Positions 35,899 to 44,824 of a stretch of DNA of 64,000 bases are shown here, piece after piece. The stretch lies in assembly GCA_021774785.1 (NCBI GenBank), contig JAJFIQ010000016.1, forward strand, positions 62,001 through 126,000. Direction: 5' to 3'. This stretch comes from Emcibacter sp. Lineage in GTDB: Bacteria; Pseudomonadota; Alphaproteobacteria; Sphingomonadales; Emcibacteraceae. Numbering within the stretch: the stretch's first letter is position 1; every line of letters begins with the position of its first letter. Position numbers and translations under genes: made by a program. Below the pieces are notes generated by a model. The model ran no database searches, was not told the origin of the DNA, and worked only from the letters and a program-made list of their open reading frames with translations.

Positions 35899-37287
35899 AT
35901 GACATCACTCACCTGTTTTAAAGCCTATGATGTTCGTGGACAGCTTGGCAAAGAACTTAATGAAGATATTGCTTACCGTATTGGTCGGGCGTTTGGGAAA
36001 TTTCTTCAACCACTAGGAGTGCCTAAAAAGGTTGTCATTGGCGGTGACGTTCGGCTGACGTCTGACGAACTCAAGAATGCCGTCACGATGGGGCTTGTGG
36101 ATGCGGGTGTGGATGTTATTGATCTTGGCATGACAGGTACGGAAGAGGTTTATTTTGCTACCAATTATTTAAAAGTTGATGGTGGTGTTGAGGTGACAGC
36201 CAGTCATAACCCAATGAATTATAATGGTATGAAACTGGTACGGGAGGGGTCGCGACCCATCAGTTGTGATAACGGGCTTTGGGATATAAAACGCCTTGCG
36301 GAAGAAAACATTTTTGATGAACCCGTAACAAAGGCTTCTGTTACAAAAATGTCTGTACTTGAGGCTTACATAGATCATTTAATGACCTATGTAGATGTTA
36401 GCAATTTCAAGCCACTCAAACTGGTGGTTAATGCCGGCAATGGTGCGGCAGGGCCTGTGGTCGATGCTCTAGAAGGCCGTTTCAAGGCTCTAAATATACC
36501 CTTGGAATTGATTAAAATAAATCATGAACCCGATGGGAGTTTCCCCTGTGGAATTCCCAATCCGATGCTTGTTGAAAATCGTGAGGATACGAGGGCTGCC
36601 GTACTGGCACATGGTGCCAATATGGGAATTGCATGGGACGGAGATTTTGATCGATGTTTCTTGTTTGATGAAAAGGGTCAGTTCATTGATGGTTATTATA
36701 TCGTCGGTTTGCTGGCGGAGGCTTTTCTGCAAAAAAATCCCGATGAAAAAATAATTTATGATCCCCGTCTCACCTGGAATACCATTGATCTTGTGACTGA
36801 TGCTGGCGGCAGGGCAATACAGGCCAAATCTGGCCACTCCTTTATGAAAGAGAGCATGCGTACCGAAGATGCTATTTATGGTGGGGAAGTGAGCGCGCAT
36901 CATTATTTTCGGGATTTTTCTTATTGTGATAGTGGCATGATTCCGTGGTTGCTGGTCACTGAAATATTGTCAAAAAGGGGTGGGGCTCTCTCGGAAATGG
37001 TCTCAAGTCGTATTGCAGCTTATCCTTCTTCAGGGGAGATTAATAGCCAGATAGAGAATCCGGAAGAAGCAATCCAGCGGGTGCAGAATCACTATGGGTC
37101 TAATGCTATCAACATTGATTATACCGATGGCATTAGCCTTGAATTTGATCAGTGGCGCTTTAGTCTCAGGTGTTCCAATACCGAACCAGTGGTTCGTCTG
37201 AATGTTGAGGCAAGGGGAGATTTTGAGATGATGGTAAAGAAAACCAAAGAAGTTTTATTGCTTCTTCGTCAAGGGATTGCCCGGTAA
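35899..37287 (+). CDS. manB: Phosphomannomutase, CpsG/ManB type
   Basis: A 462-residue phosphohexomutase interconverting mannose-1-phosphate and mannose-6-phosphate. It matches E. coli CpsG along its length: [18 protein letters not shown] at the start, the phosphoserine loop [18 protein letters not shown] near residue 101, the metal loop [15 protein letters not shown] near 250, [13 protein letters not shown] near 335 and the phosphate-binding [12 protein letters not shown] near 425. AAAGGTAG precedes ATG 35899. In this cluster it probably runs catabolically, taking mannose-1-phosphate from a GH130 phosphorolysis to mannose-6-phosphate. A mannose-6-phosphate isomerase is not in the window. Biosynthesis of GDP-mannose is the alternative role. 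Confidence 0.94.
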   Translation: MTSLTCFKAYDVRGQLGKELNEDIAYRIGRAFGKFLQPLGVPKKVVIGGDVRLTSDELKNAVTMGLVDAGVDVIDLGMTGTEEVYFATNYLKVDGGVEVTASHNPMNYNGMKLVREGSRPISCDNGLWDIKRLAEENIFDEPVTKASVTKMSVLEAYIDHLMTYVDVSNFKPLKLVVNAGNGAAGPVVDALEGRFKALNIPLELIKINHEPDGSFPCGIPNPMLVENREDTRAAVLAHGANMGIAWDGDFDRCFLFDEKGQFIDGYYIVGLLAEAFLQKNPDEKIIYDPRLTWNTIDLVTDAGGRAIQAKSGHSFMKESMRTEDAIYGGEVSAHHYFRDFSYCDSGMIPWLLVTEILSKRGGALSEMVSSRIAAYPSSGEINSQIENPEEAIQRVQNHYGSNAINIDYTDGISLEFDQWRFSLRCSNTEPVVRLNVEARGDFEMMVKKTKEVLLLLRQGIAR

Positions 37288-37725
37288 CTTCTCCATGACG
37301 AACCAAGTCCACCTCCAAGTGACGCAATGAATGTGGATATTTGTTGTCTATAACGATAGCAGATGAATGATCTTTGACGCGTTCTTGAAATAACAATATG
37401 TGCCAGTCATACTGAGAAGCGGGTGTCTTGTCTCAAGCGAGATAATAAGTTAATTTGACACTGCCATAATATATTACAAAATGTAATGAACCATTGATTA
37501 TTCGTCGCTTGCTTTTTTTGATAATTTTTTGTTCACTGTTTATAGAATATCCAAACGTATATCTTGTTGGAAGCCATTATTGCCGTTGTATACGATAGAG
37601 TTTTATGGAAAACGTGATGCGGGACAATGTATTAACGCAAGGCATAGCTGTATGTATTGTTGTTCGGAAATCAATCCGCTGTGACAGATTTTCCAACCGC
37701 CCATTAATCAAGATGAGTTTTTATA
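37288..37725. other. Intergenic region before CoA-transferase
   Basis: No gene recognised in 438 bases. The only structure I see is the inverted repeat ATTACA-AAA-TGTAAT at 37473-37487, in an AT-rich stretch that may hold the promoter of the CoA-transferase genes. Its half-site resembles the TGTAAT of the dyad at 9419-9436; with so short a match this may be chance. Confidence 0.4.
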
Positions 37726-38436
37726 ATGATTGACAAGCGTATTAAGACTGTTGCCGAAGCTATTGCTGATATAACGGACGGATCTGTTGTAATGATTGGT
37801 GGTTTTGGTGAGGCTGGCAGCCCATCCGAATTGATTCATGCCCTGATTGATCACGGGGCCAAAGACCTGACCGTAATTAATAATAATACGGGTAATGGTG
37901 AGGTAGGGCTTGCCGCCCTGATCGGTAATGAACAGGTGAGTAAAATGATCTGCTCTTACCCGCGATCCAGCCATTCAAAAGTTTTCCCTACGCTTTATCG
38001 TGCGGGAAAAATAGCACTTGAGATTGTACCACAAGGAACCCTTGCCGAACGTATTCGTGCAGGAGGGGCAGGGATTCCGGCCTTTTATACCGCAACTACC
38101 GTGGACACGCCATTGGCGGACGGCAAGGAAATCCGAAATATTGATGGTCGTGATTATGTTCTGGAATACGGGTTGAAGGCCGATTTTGCATTGATAAAAT
38201 GTGAAAAGGCTGATCGTCTGGGTAACTTGATTTACAATAAAACTGCTCGAAATTTTAATCCGATCATGTGCACAGCCGCTAATACGACGATAGTGCAGGC
38301 TAGAAAAATTGTTGCTGTAGGTGACCTTGATCCAGAAATTGTTGTGACACCAAATGTGTATGTCGATCGTGTTGTTGAGGTCGCTAACCCCGTGATTGAA
38401 TCGCAACTCGTTGAAGAGGGGGTGTGTTACATATGA
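37726..38436 (+). CDS. pcaI: 3-oxoadipate/3-oxoacid CoA-transferase subunit A
   Basis: A 236-residue alpha subunit of a class I CoA-transferase, moving CoA from succinyl-CoA to 3-oxoadipate or a related 3-oxoacid. The CoA-binding GGFGEAGSPSELIHALI lies near residue 24, NNNTGNGEVGLAALI near 50 and ICSYPRSSHS near 74, which are close to PcaI. GLKADFALIKCEKADRLGN near 148 fits the family. It overlaps the beta-subunit gene by four bases. No other beta-ketoadipate genes are close, although a phenol pathway begins 20 kb away; ScoA (acetoacetate use) is the other reading. Confidence 0.87.
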   Translation: MIDKRIKTVAEAIADITDGSVVMIGGFGEAGSPSELIHALIDHGAKDLTVINNNTGNGEVGLAALIGNEQVSKMICSYPRSSHSKVFPTLYRAGKIALEIVPQGTLAERIRAGGAGIPAFYTATTVDTPLADGKEIRNIDGRDYVLEYGLKADFALIKCEKADRLGNLIYNKTARNFNPIMCTAANTTIVQARKIVAVGDLDPEIVVTPNVYVDRVVEVANPVIESQLVEEGVCYI

Positions 38437-39101
38437 ACACTGAAAATTCAAAGGTAAAAGGCTGGACACGGGAACAGATGGCGGAGCTTGCTGCTATGGA
38501 TATCCCCGATGGGTCATATGTTAATCTTGGCATAGGTATTCCGGAATTGGTGGCGAAATTTGTACCAGAGGACCGTGAATTTATCTATCATACGGAGAAT
38601 GGATTGCTGGGTATGGGCCCTGCACCGGAGCCGGGCCAAGAAGATTCTGAACTGATTAATGCGGGCAAAAAAGCTGTGACCGCACTCCCCGGCGCAAGTT
38701 TTTTTCACCATGGGGATAGTTTTACCATGATCCGTGGGGGTCATATTGATGTCTGCGTATTGGGTGCCATGCAGATTTCACAGGAAGGGGATTTGGCAAA
38801 TTGGTCTACAGGGGCGCCCGATGCCATTCCGGCGGTCGGCGGTGCTATGGATTTGGTGGCGGGTGTTAAAACCATATTTGTCATCAGCCAGCACACCACT
38901 AAAAATGGTGTGGCGAAACTTGTTGAAAAATGTAGCTATCCCTTGACGGGTAAAAAGGTTGTCACCCGTGTTTTCTCTGATTTGGCGATTATTGATGTAA
39001 CGCCTGAAGGGTTTCGTGTACGTAGGTTAGCCCCCGGTATTACCTTTGAAGAGGTTTGTGAAAAAACTGATGCACCGCTTTTGCCCATTAAGGCGTATTA
39101 A
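38433..39101 (+). CDS. pcaJ: 3-oxoadipate/3-oxoacid CoA-transferase subunit B
   Basis: A 222-residue beta subunit carrying the catalytic glutamate in HTENGLLGMGP (about residue 50), to which CoA is bound during the reaction. YVNLGIGIPELVAKF near residue 25, DSFTMIRGGHIDVCVLGAMQ near 92 and GDLANWSTG near 116 follow PcaJ/ScoB closely. ATG 38433 overlaps the stop of subunit A (ATGA), so translation is coupled; a GTG nine bases earlier is in frame. The two subunits form the active complex. The 220 bases after it hold no gene. Confidence 0.88.
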   Translation: MNTENSKVKGWTREQMAELAAMDIPDGSYVNLGIGIPELVAKFVPEDREFIYHTENGLLGMGPAPEPGQEDSELINAGKKAVTALPGASFFHHGDSFTMIRGGHIDVCVLGAMQISQEGDLANWSTGAPDAIPAVGGAMDLVAGVKTIFVISQHTTKNGVAKLVEKCSYPLTGKKVVTRVFSDLAIIDVTPEGFRVRRLAPGITFEEVCEKTDAPLLPIKAY

Positions 39102-39321
39102 GAAGTCAGCGAGCATAAGCAGAAAACGGCTGTGTTTTTGAACGGGCAAAAAATTTACCCAGTGGCGTTAGCCGTAATATTTTGCCGCGCGGTAAGGCTT
39201 TATGTGGTGTGCAATCAATGTCGTGAATTAGTCAAGGGAACTCCTATTGGCACAGGGTGTTGAATTTAATCTGGATTAATTAAAGTGGGCTGCTCAATAT
39301 CTATGTTTTAGATAGTGTCCG

Positions 39322-40221
39322 CTATCGCTCCGCCCATAGCCAGGCGGCACCCCTGACACCGCTTGAATCACCGTGTTCGGCCTTAATGACAGGTGTGTTG
39401 AAGACATCGGAAAATACCCATTTTGACATTTCTATGGGGAGATCCGCATATATTTCCGTGACATTGGAAACACCACCGCCCATAACGATGACATCAGGAT
39501 CAAGAATATTTACCACAAGGGCCAACCCTCTTGCAGCCCGGTTAATAAATTGCTCGTAAGTTTTTTTTGCTGATATGTTTCCGGCTCTCATCTGTGTGAT
39601 GATTTCTTCCAGTGTTATTGTATCGCCTGTTGTTTTACAATGCTCTCTCGCAATGCTGCTGCCCGAAATATATGTCTCAAGACAACCCTGCTTTCCACAA
39701 TAACAGGGATTGCCGGGCAATTCTTCCGGGGTCGGCCAGGGAAGGGGGTTATGCCCCCATTCACCGCTGATACGATGCCGTCCTGAGATGACTTTTTTAT
39801 CTATGGCAATGCCGGCACCGCAACCGGTACCAAGGATAACCGCAAAAACATTGTTATAATTTGCTCCGGCTCCGTCTATGGCCTCCGATATGGCGAAACA
39901 GTTGGCATCATTCGTGACGCGCACCTCCCGCTTAAGGGCATGAGAAACATCCTGATCAAGCTTTTGTCCAATGAGCCATGTGGAATTGGCATTCTTTACA
40001 AGGCCTGTCGCAGGGGATATGGCACCGGGTATGCCAAGGCCAATAGTGCCTTTCATTCCCACTTCAATCTCTATATCCAGAATCAAGCGGCAAATCGCTT
40101 CGATACCTGCTTGATAATCCCCTGGGGGGGTTGGTACCCGGATGCGGGATAGTTCGATACCATCTTTTGTTAGTGCGATGCCCTCTATTTTTGTGCCGCC
40201 AAGATCAATCCCAATATACAT
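39322..40221 (-). CDS. mak: Manno(fructo)kinase Mak, ROK family
   Basis: A 299-residue ROK sugar kinase that follows E. coli Mak almost throughout: IGIDLGGTKIEGIAL at the start, GLGIPGAISPATGLVKNANS near residue 63, NDANCFAISEA near 103, ILGTGCGAGIAI near 128, GEWGHNPLPWP near 152, the zinc-site cysteines CYCGKQGCLET near 175 and HGDSSGVRGAAWLW at the end. It makes fructose-6-phosphate (or mannose-6-phosphate) from the free sugar and ATP. Its start lies four bases after the amylosucrase stop, so the two form one operon in which it uses the fructose released from sucrose. It is the second fructokinase in the window. Confidence 0.94.
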   Translation of the reverse strand: MYIGIDLGGTKIEGIALTKDGIELSRIRVPTPPGDYQAGIEAICRLILDIEIEVGMKGTIGLGIPGAISPATGLVKNANSTWLIGQKLDQDVSHALKREVRVTNDANCFAISEAIDGAGANYNNVFAVILGTGCGAGIAIDKKVISGRHRISGEWGHNPLPWPTPEELPGNPCYCGKQGCLETYISGSSIAREHCKTTGDTITLEEIITQMRAGNISAKKTYEQFINRAARGLALVVNILDPDVIVMGGGVSNVTEIYADLPIEMSKWVFSDVFNTPVIKAEHGDSSGVRGAAWLWAER

Positions 40222-40225
40222 TTGT

Positions 40226-42076
40226 TTATGCCTTTAACCATATGCAGTGATAAGGGGCCAAAGCCAGCCCCTGCGAAAGATCATATCTTGCGCCCGTGAA
40301 TTGTTCAATAAGTGGTATAGACAACTCATTCTTTGTTATAAACTCAGATGATAATTTTTGCGATTCCGGCGAAAAATTAGCCAGTACCAGAAATAATCCC
40401 TCTGGGCATTTCCTGACAAAAGCGAAAATATGTGAATTGCCACTATCCAAGATCAGTGTCGGCACATCTGCATGCAATAATGGTTGTTTTTTCCTGAGCT
40501 GCGTCATTTCACGAATATCTGAAAAAATTTGTCTGCGGGTGTTTTTTAGTTTTACATTTTCCACTTGATTATTGTCCGGCAAAGCGGGCCGGTGCAGCCA
40601 CCGGTCATCGGTTACGGGATCAAGCTTATTATAGTCATAATCGTTAAACAGACCAATTTCCTCACCCATGAATATAAGGGGAATGCCGCCAAAGGCGAAA
40701 ATAATTTTGTAAAGCATCATGATACGTGAAATAGCGGTGTTTATGTCTGCTTCATTTCCGCATTCCATGGCCTTCTCAAGCCCCGCCAATGACGCTAACG
40801 TACCATTTGTGCCATGAAAAGCATCCTTTCTGGATATCTGAAAAGCTTGACCGCGAGCAAAGCTGCCTTCAGTTTGACCTTCATAGAAGTCATTTAGTTT
40901 TTTTAAATCATCCTTATTGGCCGCCCATGATGCCCCTTCATCATCTGTTAAAGCACCCCAGCCGATATCATCATGGCATCTGAGATAAGTTATCCAGCTT
41001 GTCCCCAAGGGCTTTTGCGGCAAAGATTTAAGCATGGCTGACATGCGCAGGACATCCCCGGTTGCCAGACTGTCCCAAAGAGCCGCCATCAATGCATTGT
41101 GATAGGATAATTGGCATTCCGGCTTTTTGCCTGCCGTATCACCCAGATATTTACTGATATATCTTGCGCCGACAATGGCTTCCGCTTTCAGACAAACAGC
41201 AGGCGCGGCAAGAGACATAACCGCTCGAAAAACCTGTAGCAGTTTATGGGTTTCCGGTAAATTCAGACAATTTGTACCTTTTTTCTTCCAGAGATAGGCG
41301 GTGGCATCAAGTCGGAATACCTGTATTCCTTTATTGGCCAGTGAAAGTATGGCCTTCAACATTTCCAGAAAGACATTGGGGTTTTTATAATTTAAATCCC
41401 ATTGGTAATAATAGAAGGTTGTCCAGACCCAGCTTTTCGTTTCTTCAAAATAGGTAAAATTTCCCGGTGACGTTTCAGGCAGGACCTCGTTCAGCGTATT
41501 TTCATATTCTTTTGTCGTCGCTTCATCATCGAAAAAATAATAAAAATCCCTGTAATAAGGGTCGCCCGCCATGGCTTTTTGTGCCCACTTATGGTCCATG
41601 GCCGTATGATTGAACACAAAATCAATGCATGGGCTAATTTCATTTTCTTTTAGGGTTCTGGTCAGCTTCTCCAGATCATCCATTGAACCGTATTTGGGAT
41701 TTGTTGCATAATAATCCGCAACGGCAAAGCCTCCGTCGTTATGTCCCTTGCGGGGCTTTAGTGCAGAGAGAAGATGAAGGTAAGTGACACCCAGTTCCTT
41801 CAAGTAAGGAATTTTCTTGTTAATGCCGCTAAAATCACCCGCAAAGCGGTCCACGTAACACATATAGGCCATCATGTCCGGCTTAAGGTACCAGTCTTGA
41901 TTATAGGATTTTCTGATATTATCCAGATCAAGAAGATACGCTGGCCTTTGGTCAATAGAGGCGTCAATAATTTTGAATATTTTTAACAGCCACAGGTCAA
42001 ATTCCGGCAGATGTCCGTAGAGATCCCGCAAAATATTTGAAATCACATCTTTATTTTTTTTGTAATTCATTTCCAA
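40226..42076 (-). CDS. Amylosucrase (GH13)
   Basis: A 616-residue GH13 enzyme, near the 636 of Neisseria amylosucrase, which builds an alpha-1,4-glucan from sucrose and frees fructose. YLKELGVTYLHLLSALKPR near residue 85, DFVFNHTAMDHKWAQ near 150, WVWTTFYYYQWDLNY near 213, the nucleophile in VFRLDATAYLW near 255, the acid/base in LKAEAIVGARY near 295, and CHDDIGWGAL near 365 all align to the family, including the QWDLNY and HDDIGW marks typical of amylosucrases. There is no signal peptide, so it acts in the cytoplasm. Next to Mak, a receptor and a sodium symporter it completes a sucrose cassette. Sucrose hydrolase, a close relative, is the alternative. Confidence 0.9.
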   Translation of the reverse strand: MEMNYKKNKDVISNILRDLYGHLPEFDLWLLKIFKIIDASIDQRPAYLLDLDNIRKSYNQDWYLKPDMMAYMCYVDRFAGDFSGINKKIPYLKELGVTYLHLLSALKPRKGHNDGGFAVADYYATNPKYGSMDDLEKLTRTLKENEISPCIDFVFNHTAMDHKWAQKAMAGDPYYRDFYYFFDDEATTKEYENTLNEVLPETSPGNFTYFEETKSWVWTTFYYYQWDLNYKNPNVFLEMLKAILSLANKGIQVFRLDATAYLWKKKGTNCLNLPETHKLLQVFRAVMSLAAPAVCLKAEAIVGARYISKYLGDTAGKKPECQLSYHNALMAALWDSLATGDVLRMSAMLKSLPQKPLGTSWITYLRCHDDIGWGALTDDEGASWAANKDDLKKLNDFYEGQTEGSFARGQAFQISRKDAFHGTNGTLASLAGLEKAMECGNEADINTAISRIMMLYKIIFAFGGIPLIFMGEEIGLFNDYDYNKLDPVTDDRWLHRPALPDNNQVENVKLKNTRRQIFSDIREMTQLRKKQPLLHADVPTLILDSGNSHIFAFVRKCPEGLFLVLANFSPESQKLSSEFITKNELSIPLIEQFTGARYDLSQGLALAPYHCIWLKA

Positions 42077-42107
42077 ACAAACATATTAAATGAGCGATTA
42101 TAATAAA

Positions 42108-42134
42108 AAGTCCGGGGTTTTATGCCCCGGACTT
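42108..42134 (-). terminator. Rho-independent terminator between TBDR and amylosucrase
   Basis: Perfect 10-bp stem AAGTCCGGGG (42108-42117) / CCCCGGACTT (42125-42134), loop of seven. Read on the minus strand it is followed by TTTTTATTATA, so it ends or attenuates the receptor transcript before the amylosucrase gene. Confidence 0.85.
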
Positions 42135-42152
42135 CCTGTCTGTATGATTAGT

Positions 42153-44603
42153 TTAGAAAGAATATTTCAAACTTGCCGTGATAGAGCGTCCCGCAATGCT
42201 TCTTGCCCGAATGACACCATTAGCGGGGATAGAACCTTCTTCGGATTCTGTCAGGCCAATGACATCAAACAGGTTGTTGGCATTAACGGACAACCGTAGC
42301 CCTTCCACAACCTCAACATAAGCAAAAGCATTCACCTGTGCATAGCCCGGCATGACAAGCTGGTTGTCATCCTGAGCAAAGGAAGATGTGGTACCAATGA
42401 CATTCGCCCCGACAGTGAAGCGGTCATAACTATAGGATGGGGTGAAGGAATATATCAAATCCGCTTGTCTGCGCGGTGTATTACCTTCCAATGCGACATT
42501 AAGGGCGTCCTTGGAAATTTCAGCATCTGTGAATGTGACGCTTCCCCGGATATCAAAACCGTTAATTTGATAAACGGCTTCCAGTTCTACACCTTTAGCC
42601 TTGAAAGTTCTGTCGACGAATTTCTGAGTTGTGGCCTCAAAATTCTGCTCCTCTGTTTTCGCATAAAAGAATGTGGCAAATACGCCCAGGTTATCTGCTC
42701 TGTATTTGACGCCTACTTCAATCTGGTTAACCATATCGACGGCATCTTCGTCACTGACGGAACCATCAGGGTTTATTTTGCCGAACAACAACCGGTCCGC
42801 ATTGGCTCGTCCGCCCCGGCTATAGCGGGCAAAGGTGGCAAGGTCATCGGAAAAGGCATAGTTGGCTCCAAGAGAGTAAGACCAGTATGACCAATCATAA
42901 TCAACAACGGAGGGGTTGGCATTATCTATAACTGAAACGCTCTGCTCCGGTACTGAAATTACCCCGTCCTGGTTAACATCAAGATTGGCAGACTGGACGG
43001 CACCGGCAAATGTACCAAAGGCATTACCACTGTCATAACGGATACTGGCATCCACATTCAGTTTGTCCGTTTCCACAGACACAGAGGCATAGGGTGCGTC
43101 AATATCATAGGTGGTATCATAACTGCGTGTACAGCAATTGCCCCAGAAAGGAACACCAAAAGCAACCAGGCCATTATCCGTGACCAGATTGCCACTGGCA
43201 TCTGTCACATCAATCAAGGCCGCATTGTCACCCTTTACTTCCAACAGAAAAGTATCCCAGACCCAATCCATATCTATGGTTTGTCTGGATTTATAATAAC
43301 CGGCCATGAGATTAACGGTGGTATCACCATCCATATCCAAAGTTTTTTTCAGCCGTAAATCGTTGCTGAAATTCCCGAAATCATTAATTTCAACATTAAA
43401 CAGATGGGTTCTCATCAGCAACCCATTGCCGTTCAGTCCGGCCGGGTTACTTATCGCGTCACCGCCATTTGGTCCGTTGGCATAGCTTAATGTGGAGCCG
43501 GCACCGCCAATGGAATCTGCGATACCCTGTGCATCATCAACCTGTGACGGGAAAGGGGATACAAAACGTCCCCTGTTGCTTGTCACTCGTATTTTATCGG
43601 TGATGTTCAGGCCTTCAGCCAGATCAAAGGAAAACTCACCGCCAACACTGGTGGAGATTGGCCGCATACCATCTGAAATATCCGTGGTGCGGGGGTTATT
43701 GTCACCATTAAGGCCCAGAACTTTCTGGAAAAACACACTATGCGGTGTATCCGACCCCGCGTCAAAACCAGCGACCGACCCCACGACAGGATCGCTATTT
43801 GATCCTGTTACGAGAACGGGCATGGGCAAAATTCCGACGGAGCGGTCATTCAGATGTTTGAAGTAAAGACGGACATAGCCGTTTTCAAATTCTTTGGTGA
43901 CATTGGCCTTGATTTGCCCACCGGAATTTCCGTTATATCCAGACCTTCTGGGACCTTCACCTTCCCGGTAGAATCCGGCAACATGAAATCTCAAAGTGTC
44001 ATTAATGGGGGTGCCATATTCGAAATCCACCCGCGTACTATTAAAATCAAGCCCGATAGTGGCCCCAATACTGCCACCGGCTTCTTCACCGGTTTTACTG
44101 ATAAAATTAATCACGCCGCCCGGTGAGTTACTGGCAAATGTTGAGGCCGAACCACCGCGGATGGATTCAATTCTGTCAATGGAATAATCCGCCCTTAAGA
44201 ATATATCGGCATTGCCAAAGGCTATGTCACCAAATTCCATAACCGGATGACCATCTTCATGCAGTTGAAGGAATTTTGCGCCACCGGCCGCCACTGGCAA
44301 ACCGCGTACGGCAATATTAGCATTACCTTCGCCACCAGAGGATTCTGAACGAATGCCCGGAATGTTGCGAAATATTTCTGCTGTGGAGCGGGGGGCATAA
44401 TCGGAAATTTGTTCTGTTCCTATGGAACTTACAGATACGCTTGAATGTAGTTTTGTGGTTCCGCCTGCTGTACCCGTGACAACAATTTCATCCATCAAAA
44501 GTAGATCAACATCGTTATTTTCAGTGTCTTCTGCATAGGCACTGGTCGGTGTTATTAACATTGCCAGAGACACGCCGCAAAGTAATTTTGATATATTAGA
44601 CAT
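42153..44603 (-). CDS. TonB-dependent receptor of the sucrose cassette
   Basis: An 816-residue outer-membrane receptor. The start at 44603 has GGGAGAAAATT before ATG and gives a normal signal peptide (SLAMLITPTSAYAEDTEN); a frame opening at 44735 would begin inside the operators. The TonB-box-like MDEIVVTGTAGG is near residue 37, the plug has STAEIFRNIPGIRSESSGGE near 75 and ends in SGGSASTFASNSPGGVINF-type elements, and the barrel ends SITASLKYSF. A paired CAACCGGTTG operator lies 97-130 bases upstream. It would take up sucrose or a related glucoside; receptors of this kind (SuxA-like in Xanthomonas) are known in sucrose loci. Confidence 0.92.
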   Translation of the reverse strand: MSNISKLLCGVSLAMLITPTSAYAEDTENNDVDLLLMDEIVVTGTAGGTTKLHSSVSVSSIGTEQISDYAPRSTAEIFRNIPGIRSESSGGEGNANIAVRGLPVAAGGAKFLQLHEDGHPVMEFGDIAFGNADIFLRADYSIDRIESIRGGSASTFASNSPGGVINFISKTGEEAGGSIGATIGLDFNSTRVDFEYGTPINDTLRFHVAGFYREGEGPRRSGYNGNSGGQIKANVTKEFENGYVRLYFKHLNDRSVGILPMPVLVTGSNSDPVVGSVAGFDAGSDTPHSVFFQKVLGLNGDNNPRTTDISDGMRPISTSVGGEFSFDLAEGLNITDKIRVTSNRGRFVSPFPSQVDDAQGIADSIGGAGSTLSYANGPNGGDAISNPAGLNGNGLLMRTHLFNVEINDFGNFSNDLRLKKTLDMDGDTTVNLMAGYYKSRQTIDMDWVWDTFLLEVKGDNAALIDVTDASGNLVTDNGLVAFGVPFWGNCCTRSYDTTYDIDAPYASVSVETDKLNVDASIRYDSGNAFGTFAGAVQSANLDVNQDGVISVPEQSVSVIDNANPSVVDYDWSYWSYSLGANYAFSDDLATFARYSRGGRANADRLLFGKINPDGSVSDEDAVDMVNQIEVGVKYRADNLGVFATFFYAKTEEQNFEATTQKFVDRTFKAKGVELEAVYQINGFDIRGSVTFTDAEISKDALNVALEGNTPRRQADLIYSFTPSYSYDRFTVGANVIGTTSSFAQDDNQLVMPGYAQVNAFAYVEVVEGLRLSVNANNLFDVIGLTESEEGSIPANGVIRARSIAGRSITASLKYSF

Positions 44604-44699
44604 AATTTTCTCCCATATTTTTAATATTAACAATTTCCCCGACCTATCGCCATATCTGACAGGTCGCGGAAATAATAAAGTGACACATAGCACTAATAA

Positions 44700-44732
44700 C
44701 AACCGGTTGCAATAGTAAAATACAACCGGTTG
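44700..44732. promoter_or_regulatory. Twin LacI-type operators CAACCGGTTG
   Basis: Two identical 10-bp palindromes at 44700-44709 and 44723-44732, 23 bases centre to centre (about two helical turns), each followed by CA. They sit in the divergent region between the receptor and the symporter, close to likely promoters of both. The LacI gene at 46380-47513 is the likely binder. Confidence 0.75.
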
Positions 44733-44824
44733 CAAATATTATTTTATTGATCTATAGTCATTACGATAATAAAGAAATGATTCCGGAACTCAGAAATGAT
44801 ACCGTTGCTCAATCGGGAGGATAT

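Noticed and set aside
39311-39326. GATAG-TGTCCG-CTATC dyad at the end of the Mak gene
   Set aside because: The five-base stem is short, partly inside the coding end and lacks a T-run.
44604-44735. Extended N-terminus of the receptor starting at 44735
   Set aside because: It would put coding sequence over the paired operators and precede the real signal peptide by 44 residues; ATG 44603 has a good ribosome site.
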